Program-made: the position numbers and the translations under genes | Shown here: positions 56,565-64,000 of the stretch, piece by piece | Numbering within the stretch: the first letter of the stretch is position 1 | Layout: the number at the start of each line of letters is the position of its first letter | Notes under the pieces: generated by a model | The model's database searches: none | Seen by the model: the letters and a program-made list of their open reading frames with translations, nothing else | Told to the model about the DNA's origin: nothing | Assembly (NCBI GenBank): GCA_023105745.1 | Contig: JALGQZ010000002.1 | Location: 73,883,285-73,947,284 of the forward strand | Origin: Austropuccinia psidii | Taxonomy: Eukaryota; Basidiomycota; Pucciniomycetes; Pucciniales; Sphaerophragmiaceae | Length of the DNA stretch: 64,000 nt | Reading direction: 5' to 3'

Positions 56565-57886
56565 TGGATGGGAAATTTGCCTGACGGTTGGGTAAGCTTG
56601 TTTTGAGGCCTTTTGAAACAGGACTCAAGACTATGCTTCCAACCACAATAGGTACAAAGGCCCTCCTTGATTCTTCTTTCTTTTTCAGAGTTCATGAGCT
56701 GGAAATCTTTATTCAATAAAGAAGAATGGGGCTTGTCCCTCTTCTGAAAATTCTTCTTCTTTTGACTTGAGCTTGAAGAATTTTGAGGGTGAGAAGAACT
56801 TGACTTTGAGGCTTCTGGCTTCTTCTCTTGATGATGACTCTTTTCATTTTGCCTCTCATGGTACCTGGTATCAAGTTCCAGGGTAACGTTCATTAAGTCT
56901 TGAAGAGAGTCAATTCTTGAAGGATGGGAGGCCAATTGATCCAAAATCCTGGATGGCAATCCCTTCCTGAAATGATGGATGAGAGCTCTTTCACCCCAAT
57001 CCCCGATTCTTGAGACTAAACATCTGAAATCAGCAATGTATAAGGATACATGCCCACCTTCTTTCATTCTTAAATAATCCAACTCAGCTTCTGCTTTTCT
57101 GACTTCATTCGGGTCACCAAATAGAGTGAAGAGTTGAGATTCAAATAAAGGCCAAGAATTGAGAAGGTAATTTGAATCTTGATTGGTGAGATTGGAAAGA
57201 TAAGGTACAATCCATTTTGCAGCCCTACCAATGAGAAATGAAGTGGCATAAAGGACCTTCTTTCTGTCTTGAGCGAAGTTTGCCGGATCATTATGAAAAA
57301 TCAATTGACAGGACTGAATAAAGCTTCTAACTTTGAAGGGCTGAGTCCCATCAAAGCATTCCGGTGCCTTCATAGATGGAGTCTTGAAGGCTGGTGGTCT
57401 TGATGCTTCAGAGGATGAAGCTTCTTGAAGATTGGCCATAATCTGAGTCATTTGCTGCATGATGGCCAATAGAGATGGTTCAGACTTATGAGAGACAGGC
57501 TGATTAGACTGGGCTAGAGTTGGCCCTCCAGTACCTTGGGATGCCTCCACCGGAGCAGGGACATCTTCAGTACCATCAGACTCTTCCTCTTCCACAGAAT
57601 TCTCCTCCTCCTCTTCACCATCTTCACCTGGACCTTTGGAAATGGTCCTTGAAAGTCCTGGAAATCCGCCAACTACTCCTGAGAATGAACATGATCTTCT
57701 TGGCCCTCTTCCTTCCTTCCTGGATGGTGCTGCTCCTTCCATGCGGGGTCCTCTATCTAATTGGGCCCTCAGTTTAGGAACTGCTGGGGTGCCATCTAGA
57801 GGAGCTCTTGGAGTTGGAGTGAGAACAGGTTGAGCTCTGACCTGAGATCTTGTCTGTCTTGCCGGAGGTGAATGTTGAAGAGGCAT
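56552..57886 (-). CDS. Ty3-2 gag
   Basis: This is the capsid/nucleocapsid precursor of Ty3-2, 444 residues from the ATG at 57886 (MPLQHSPPARQTRSQ). The frame is open from 57940, but homology with Ty3-1 begins at MPLQ. An Arg/Pro-rich N-terminus and an acidic linker (EEEEENSVEEEESD) precede a gag capsid region (APECFDGTQ...FIQSCQLIFHNDP...SLYIADFRCLVSRIGDW). A basic Lys/Ser tail and one zinc knuckle, C-x2-C-x3-H-x4-C (CTYCGWKHSLESC), end it. The spacing is one residue shorter than the usual CCHC knuckle. No stops or frameshifts are seen, so this is the only intact element protein in the window. Confidence 0.9.
   Translation of the reverse strand: MPLQHSPPARQTRSQVRAQPVLTPTPRAPLDGTPAVPKLRAQLDRGPRMEGAAPSRKEGRGPRRSCSFSGVVGGFPGLSRTISKGPGEDGEEEEENSVEEEESDGTEDVPAPVEASQGTGGPTLAQSNQPVSHKSEPSLLAIMQQMTQIMANLQEASSSEASRPPAFKTPSMKAPECFDGTQPFKVRSFIQSCQLIFHNDPANFAQDRKKVLYATSFLIGRAAKWIVPYLSNLTNQDSNYLLNSWPLFESQLFTLFGDPNEVRKAEAELDYLRMKEGGHVSLYIADFRCLVSRIGDWGERALIHHFRKGLPSRILDQLASHPSRIDSLQDLMNVTLELDTRYHERQNEKSHHQEKKPEASKSSSSHPQNSSSSSQKKKNFQKRDKPHSSLLNKDFQLMNSEKERRIKEGLCTYCGWKHSLESCFKRPQNKLTQPSGKFPIQGKA
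56558..56564 (-). promoter_or_regulatory. Putative -1 frameshift heptamer, Ty3-2 gag/pol
   Basis: The minus strand reads G GGA AAA GCC TGA in the gag frame. Slipping back one base gives GGG AAA AGC CTG AGT, which continues into pol. Sequence and spacing to the stop match Ty3-1. Confidence 0.62.
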
Positions 57887-57940
57887 GATTTCAGGAATGA
57901 ATTCAAAACAAAATTTGCTTGAAGTGAAAAGAGTCAACAA

Positions 57941-58627
57941 TCAAATCTTGAGGAAAATTAATGAATCAAAATGAAAATCTTCAAGTACGTCAATAGATCA
58001 AAATCAAATGAAGTCTTGAAGTCAAAATCAAATCAATGTCTTGAAGTAAATCAATGAATCAAATCAAAATGAGATCTTCAAGTCAATAAATCAATCAATC
58101 AAATCAATGAAAAATCAAAATCTTGCAAAAATCAATCAATCAAGTGAAATCTTGAAGAAAAAGCAATTTATGTCAAAATTCTTGATGTGAAAAAATCAGC
58201 AAAATCAATGAAATCTTCAGGTCAATCAATTTTCTTGAGTCAATATCAAATATGTCAAATCAATCAATCAATCAAAATAAAGTGAGTTATTCTTTAAAAA
58301 CCAAAATTCTTGAAGAATGAATCAATTATGAATCTTCATGTGAATAACGTGTCTGAATATCTTGATGAAAAGTTTGAAAATCAAAGAAAATCAAGATGAC
58401 GCCTGAATTATGAATGAAATGAAAATTGATGATTTGAAAAAGATTTTAAAAAGAATAAAAAAAATAAAAATGGGTCAGCTTTCAATTTTCAGAATGAAGA
58501 ATGAATGAAAGAAAATTGAGAGGTGACAATGAATCATTAAGGTCATAAGCGTAAAAGAATCATAATTTTGATGAAATGAGTGAATGAGATTATAAAGAAA
58601 GAATGAACAGAATGAAAAGAAATTATG
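57941..58627 (-). other. Ty3-2 leader (5' untranslated)
   Basis: Low-complexity TTGATT/TCAAGA-rich DNA lies between the PBS and gag, without a coding frame. The corresponding Ty3-1 leader (39497-40065) has the same character. Confidence 0.6.
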
Positions 58628-58641
58628 AGTTAATTAATATA
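58628..58641 (-). promoter_or_regulatory. Ty3-2 self-complementary primer-binding site
   Basis: One base after the 5' LTR the minus strand reads TATATTAATTAACT. It is the exact reverse complement of AGTTAATTAATATA at 59013-59026 in the LTR. Confidence 0.78.
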
Positions 58642-58642
58642 A

Positions 58643-60053
58643 TGTCACAGGGGCTCTTGGACAGAAATACAAGAGTGGCCTGGCACTCAGCAATCAGGGA
58701 ACTCACTTGGAAGACTCCAAAAGAATAAAGAATAAAATTAATAAGAATGAATTCCTCTAAAAGATATGCAGATACAAGATGAGATGCAAAAGAAGAAAGG
58801 GAAGCCAAATGGCCAAAGAGCCAACCAAGTAAGTCCTTAATCACTGTTTCAACCTGCCAAAAATGAATAATGGAATTAGTAAGGATATGACCACCAAATA
58901 TCCATTGACAGGCGAAGAAAGAGAAAGAGAAAAGTGCTAAATGACTGACTTAATAATATCAGTATTTGCTTAACTAAAATGAAAAGAAAATAAAGATAAA
59001 ATGAAATCAAAGTATATTAATTAACTGGGGAAAACCCCCCAGGGTGGAAAGGGTAGCCGGTATATGTGAAAAGTTGGTAGCTTGAGTTCTTCAGGCTGAA
59101 AACTGATCTGTATTGATCCTTGAGGCTGTATTGATTGTTTTGGGAATTGATACAGCTGGCTAATATTGAAATTGAATTGGGTTGAATGAACTTCCCATGC
59201 TTGAAAATGAAATACAGTTCTTGATGGATCCAGACTGTATTGAAATGAATAGGGTTGCCAAGATGGATTGAGTGGAGCTTTGAAACTTGACAACTTCTTT
59301 TGGCACTGCCTCTTGAATACATTTTGAGAATGAATTGACAGTATTCCCTTGGAAGGAATACTTGGAGTGAGAATAACCAATGACTGCTTGATGGCGTCAT
59401 TGGTCTTTGACGCTGAAACACTTGCTCTTGAGCCTTGATGATTCCTCTGAATGATTGGGTGCCTTGATGACGTGATGAGATGTTGGAATGTTGAAATGAC
59501 CATTTTGATATTGCCACCATTGAATTGCTGTTGAAAAATGATGCACAATGATATATAACATCATTTATGGCATATTGGTTCATTGGCAAGAAGATTACGT
59601 CCAAAGGTCTTGAGATGGAAACGCAGAGGGGAAAAGGATGGATGTGATGGCTTCAGAGCTTGGAAAGGTGTTTCTGGGCCCTTTGGGGGTTTTGGCCACT
59701 TTTGGGTTCTGAGCCAAAAACTGGCCCAAAAGGCGGGAAAGTGTCTTTTGGACACTTTGCGTCAAAGTGCGCAAAAATGCACAAATGGCCAAAAACAGCC
59801 ATTTGGGCCATTTCCCCTGGTTTTGAGGGAAATGACCAGAAATACCCATTTGGGCATAAATTGCCGCTATGGGTTCTGGATTGAGGTGAAGGGCCATGAA
59901 GGCCCCAAAACACAAATGGCCATAAATGGTCCATAGGATGATGACGTGGCCATATTGACCACTGGTGATGGATATGGCCAATTGGCCATAAAAGAACTGT
60001 GGCTTCATATGCCATATGGGGATCCAAGGAGGTGAATTGCCATGGTTGTGACA
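58643..60053 (-). repeat. Ty3-2 5' LTR with promoter landmarks
   Basis: In sense, a TATA-like CACATATACC (about 59059-59070) precedes the hairpin CTGGGGGGTTTTCCCCAG. That abuts AGTTAATTAATATA (59013-59026), the predicted transcript 5' end. U3 contains long GGCC-rich stretches (59650-59960). Confidence 0.85.
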
Positions 60054-60270
60054 GTTGGCATTCATGTAGCACCCTCATTGGGCCCCATGGGGGAACATTG
60101 GCTTTAGTCAGTTTAGATCAAGCCAATGCCATTTGAGCTCCAACAGGGAAGTCATGGATTTGTGCCAAATATTGGGCATTGGCATTTGGCACCATTCTGG
60201 ATTTGCAAAGGCCTTAGCTTCAAATGGTAGTCAGCAGTAGCTGATATCTTTTCTGCTTTGACACACAGTG

Positions 60271-60583
60271 TGTGAGCCTTAGAGGTATTTTCATATACCC
60301 AAAAGACCACAAATGATAAATTAAGATACAAATATATATAAAATAAATTTATTTATATTATAAACATAAAATTCAAATATAGATACAAATTTATATTTAA
60401 AAATCAAAATTTTATTGTAATTTTATTTTTAAATTATAATCAAATTTTGATTTTTAAATATAAATTTGTATTTATATTTCAATTTTTATTTTTATAATAT
60501 AAATAAATTCATTTTATTTATATTTGTGTCTTAATTTATCATTTGCGGTCTTTTGGGTATATGAAAATACCTCTAGGCTCACA
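60271..60583. mobile_element. Palindromic foldback element made of two R1 ends
   Basis: Both ends are TGTGAGCC...GGCTCACA. The ~150-bp arms are near-perfect inverted copies of the R1 3' terminus, including the hairpin and the stretch to GATAAATTAAGATACAAATA. No matching flanking duplication was found (ACACAGTG and TTCCCTCC). Confidence 0.8.
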
Positions 60584-61729
60584 TTCCCTCCCCCTAAATA
60601 AAGAATATTACTTTGTAATATTGTTATTTCTATTGTGCCTGAACCTTCTGAGAAGTTTAGTAGCTTCAGGTGTGTCTTTTTCTGGCAAACATTCATCTTC
60701 ACAAGTTGGGTCACTGTAAGGTATTCCCTTAATTTGTTGGTTCTAAACTTTCTTTCTTTGAGAACTTTGGTAATTTTCTTACTTCCAGATGACTCAATAG
60801 GAGGTATAGCTTGGGGAACTTTATTCCTCAAGGGAAATTTTTCAGCATCACTAGATTTGTATGGTGTTATCAAGCTCACTGGAAATGTGGGATGCTTATT
60901 GCTAAGTTCTTCAGATAAATCTACTTTAACAGCATTTTCCCCATGGAGGGCCTTAATAAAAAAAGGTCCTGCAAAGGAGTCTTTCAGCTTTTTACATCCT
61001 TTGATGTTATTGATGTTAGTGGTGGATACAAGCACTAAATCCCCCACTTTGAAATCTGGAGTGACATGTTATTTATCCCATTTGTCCTTAGCATATGCAA
61101 AAGAGTCTTCCATGCACCCGACTTCCTGCTTTCTAGCTTTGTCTAGCATCCCCTTGAATCTAGCAGCTGTGGAATGTATTTCAATCAAATCTTTCCTCAA
61201 GGAATCTTGGGATAATTTGGGGTTCCATCCCTTTTATAGGATAACAGGAGTTTGATTGGTACTGGCATGGATTGATGTTTTATATGCTAATTCCAGTGCT
61301 GCAAACAGAGTGCACCAATCATGGGTAAATCCATCACAATCTTTTAATTCAAGGCCATATGCACAAAATCTTCTTACCATGTTCTCCAAGGTCTAGATCA
61401 TACTTTCAGCCAGACCATCAGTTTGTGGGTGGTAGGCTGTAGAGAAAGACAGCTTAGTTACAAATAATTGGTGAAGATTTGTCCATAGTGCTGAAGTGAA
61501 TTTGGGATCCCTGTAGCTAATGATATTTGTAAATATTCCAGTACATGACACTACTCTATTCCATATCAGAAGAGCTGTATCCATGGCTGTATCATCTTTG
61601 TGACATGGTAAAAAGATTGGAGTTTTACTGAATCTGTCTACAATCACTAGGCAAGCATTATAACTTCTGTCACCTCCTTGTGGTAGGCCAGCTAACCAAT
61701 CTATATGGCCAACATTCACAGGAGAAGAA
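60584..61729 (-). pseudogene. Integrase/chromodomain fragment of a second Ty3 family (Ty3-C)
   Basis: The minus strand encodes an integrase core unlike that of Ty3-1/Ty3-2: HIDWLAGLPQGGDRSYN, then YRDPKFTSALW (the second D kept, the preceding residue changed) and FSTAYHPQTDGLAE. After a region with many stops comes GDLVLVST...KKLKDSFAGPF and KHPTFPVSL.TPY, then a frameshifted chromodomain-like tail. The pol stop near 60611 is followed by a purine tract (GGGGGAGGGAA). gag, PR, RT and LTRs are missing, and the fragment lies exactly between two R1-type ends. Confidence 0.82.
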
Positions 61730-63321
61730 GGTGAGCCTTAGAGGTATTTTCATATACCCAAAAGACCACAAATGATAAATTAAGATACAAATATAAATAA
61801 AATAAATTTATTTATATTATCAGAATAGAGATTGAAATATAAATACAAATTTATATTTAAAAATCAAAATTTGATTATAATTTAAAAATAAAATTAGAAT
61901 AAAATTTAAAATTATGAAATTACATTTTTACTTGTAAAAATTAAGTAAAAATGAATTTTTAAAAAAATTGTGAAATTAAAATATTTTTAGTAAAAATTTT
62001 TATATAATATATTATAACTCTTTATCCAATAAATAAACATAAAGAAATTATCACACCATTGGATTCCTCATAAAAAATAAAGTGGGGTCACCTCTGGATG
62101 AAATTTCTGTAACTCAACTCTAAATAAGCTTAAATTAAGTTTTTAGTATTTTTTGTACAAAAGTATGAAAATCCTCAAGACCTTAATTTAATTCACACCA
62201 CATGTGTTGTTAACCATCAATTTTTGTTTTAAAATTGAGGTGTTGCGTTTAGCTTAGAAGTTATGAAGGATTGAAGTATTTTCAATTGAATTCAATTGAA
62301 ATGTCAAAATGTGCGCGTGTATTACATAAGTGAATTGTAATTTACATATGAGTTATAAGTTATTACAGATGTTTGATTGCAAACGCAATTGAATTACATG
62401 TGTAAATTATAATTGTATTACATGATGAGGAATTAAAGAAAAAATAAATTGGAAAGATTAATTCTGTGGGGAAAGATACTCTAGCTCTAAGGGGGAGCTA
62501 GACCCCCAAATTCCTGGCTGACTGGCGTGGGATGTCAAAATCCACACAAAATTTTATTACTTTTGGCCTGAAATTGAGTCACAGGGTCTGTGACTCAATT
62601 TATGATGAGGTTTTGATACAAACCAGGGTAGTTTTAACTGCTTCCAAGAGGGTAAAGCTACCCTTAAGGTAAAACAATGTTGGTAAAAACAGTTTTAACT
62701 GGTTTCTACACCTCTTACCCACATTCTGACGTGTTTCGAGGGCTCTAGACTAGGTATTGCTATAGTAATGGCTGACTTAAAGGTCTAAAATGGCTAAAAA
62801 TAGCAAAAAATGGCTTAAACCAGCCCTTTTTGGTCTAAACCAGGGTGCAATGATGCCATCATTGGCTTTTCTGTTGTCAGACTGTTTTTCATAAATTTTA
62901 CTTTTAGAGTAAGAAAATTGATGGCTATAAAAGAATGTCTTCTTTGCCCCACTTTTCTCTTCATGTTAGAATCTTTTCCTTTTATAATTAGTTTAAACAC
63001 TGTGAAACCAATCAATAAAAGATTCCAAACACCCTTCTCATATATTTTTAAACCTTTGAGCCAGGAAAAAATTATCATAATCATTTTTTGTAACTCTTAT
63101 AATTACTTTTACCCCTGAACCACCCAAAACTGAATTAAAGCATCTTTCATCACTGTTAACTTTTTCACTTTGTTTCCAAATTCACTCTGGTCCCTTTTGG
63201 ACATTTTTTCTCTTTAAATATCTTTTTAAAAACTTTGTTCTTTAATTAATTGCTTGCAGTTCTTTGCTCAATTAATTCCAATTGAAATTGCTCTTGAAGG
63301 AATTGCTTTTGTAGCCTTAAA
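61730..63321 (-). mobile_element. R1-d, interrupted by R2-c
   Basis: It begins GGTGAGCCTTAGAGG (first base changed) and follows R1-c through its internal blocks. It stops at GTAGCCTTAAA, about 230 bp short of the R1 end, where R2-c begins. Confidence 0.85.
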
Positions 63322-64000
63322 TGTGAGCCTTGAGGTATATTTTACATACCCAAATAGGCCACAATTATCTTAAAAAGTAATTTTGAATTATGCATAGCTC
63401 ATAAGTCATGCATATATCCAAAATGCATTATTTTTTGATTTCAGAAAAGATGAATAGCTTTTTATTGAGTAAGTAAATCCATGGATTTAAGACCAGATTT
63501 CGATTCTACACAAGAATTCACCTAGGGTATCTCCAAAGAGTGAATAAGCTCAAATTAACTCTTTGAGGTGGTAAAATGGAAAATACTTCAATACCACATC
63601 ATCAATACCACATAAAAGATCCGTGAAAAATTTTGTTTTTCTTAAATTCACGCCAAAATAATGGGAAAGTGAGAAATCCCATGTTACATATACACTAAGA
63701 ATAGTGTTATGCATGTTTTTAGCACTTAATATCATGGTATTCTTACATGTAATTTTGGTACACCCATAGTGGATATCTCACTTGAAGCTTAAATTTGTAT
63801 TTTGACGTAAAAAATAGGCAAGGGGGACAAAAGACATCAAAGAGAGCCAGGGTACCCAACTTCTGAGGCCTCAGAGGCGTGGACAACTCCAAAGCTTGGA
63901 TCCATGGCTGATCTTGGCCTAATTGGTAAACTAAAACCTTTTGGGAACTTGGTTACCATGTTACAACTACTGTAACTCTTAAGAAAATAGCAAACAACCT
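63322..64000 (-). mobile_element. R2-c, partial (runs off the window)
   Basis: TGTGAGCCTTGAGG, hairpin GGTAT...ATACC and AGGCCACAA at the left match the reversed R2-a terminus. The following 640 bp match R2-a at about 16075-16660, including the 'tggatccaagctttggag' block. Confidence 0.85.

Larger units (their letters stand above)
50598..60053 (-). mobile_element. Ty3-2, full-length chromodomain Ty3/Gypsy element, 9.5 kb
   Basis: The LTRs are 1430 bp (50598-52027) and 1411 bp (58643-60053). The flanks carry GTTGGC on both sides (50592-50597 and 60054-60059), one base longer than the usual 5. By eye the LTRs differ at about 15 positions plus one ~19-bp indel (near 51735). Sense order is 5' LTR, PBS, leader, gag, pol, duplicated 3'-UTR block, PPT, 3' LTR. 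The antisense gene of Ty3-1 is absent. gag is open; pol has two stops. Confidence 0.93.

Noticed and set aside
1..64000. CRISPR arrays, operons, ribosome-binding sites, bacterial insertion sequences
   Set aside because: The window has spliced eukaryotic genes and retrotransposons. No regularly spaced short repeats or bacterial gene organisation were seen.
1..64000. Canonical tRNA, rRNA or snRNA genes
   Set aside because: No complete cloverleaf or rRNA-like conserved block was recognised on either strand; only the partial T-arm-like piece in the TRIM.

Overview
The window looks like repeat-dominated nuclear DNA of a giant-genome rust fungus (Pucciniales). AT-rich, low-complexity DNA makes up most of it. 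Genes have short (50-93 nt) GT-AG introns, and the chromodomain Ty3 retrotransposons resemble those I associate with myrtle rust (Austropuccinia psidii). That species call rests on remembered protein style, not on a search. I find one host gene, a split secreted aspartic protease at 22.9-25.0 kb. Nearly everything else is transposable-element sequence, much of it nested.

Layout. 1-8.5 kb: a 1.8 kb repeat (R1-a), two diverged copies of another repeat, and a decayed Ty3 LTR. 8.5-16.7 kb: an R2 repeat holding two insertions, a complete 4.4 kb Mutator-like element (MULE) with 8-bp target duplication and an OTU-protease-tailed transposase, and an R1 copy with its own 8-bp duplication. 16.7-22 kb: unassigned AT-rich DNA plus an old solo LTR. 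22-25.5 kb: the less AT-rich island with the protease gene. 27.3-43.7 kb: a four-level nest. An old plus-strand Ty3 pol (Ty3-A) was hit by a solo LTR (target duplication CATAT). That LTR was then hit by a 464-bp TRIM (GGTAT) and by a 10.1 kb minus-strand Ty3 element (Ty3-1, GGGTC). 43.7-49.7 kb: R4, R2, R1 and R3 repeats. 50.6-60.05 kb: a second full-length Ty3 element (Ty3-2). 60-64 kb: a palindromic foldback element, an integrase fragment of a different Ty3 family, and further R1/R2 copies.

Signals of most interest. (1) Both full-length Ty3 elements have a PBS, one base from the LTR, that is perfectly complementary over 14 nt to a motif inside their own LTR. The one base that differs between the elements changes on both sides, which points to Tf1-like self-priming. 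(2) Ty3-1 carries, antisense between pol and the 3' LTR, an intron-containing gene whose cysteines have exact Zn2Cys6 (Gal4-type) spacing. (3) gag and pol are in a -1 relation across a GGGAAAA heptamer next to the gag stop in both elements. (4) The TRIM shares LTR ends, PPT junction and a self-priming-like PBS with the Ty3 elements, suggesting it uses their machinery. (5) A family of 1.8-2.0 kb non-coding elements ends in a ~40-nt imperfect palindrome with compensatory changes, and makes 8-bp target duplications. (6) The four point changes that remove Ty3-1's gag start or create stops in gag and pol all look like sense-strand G-to-T.
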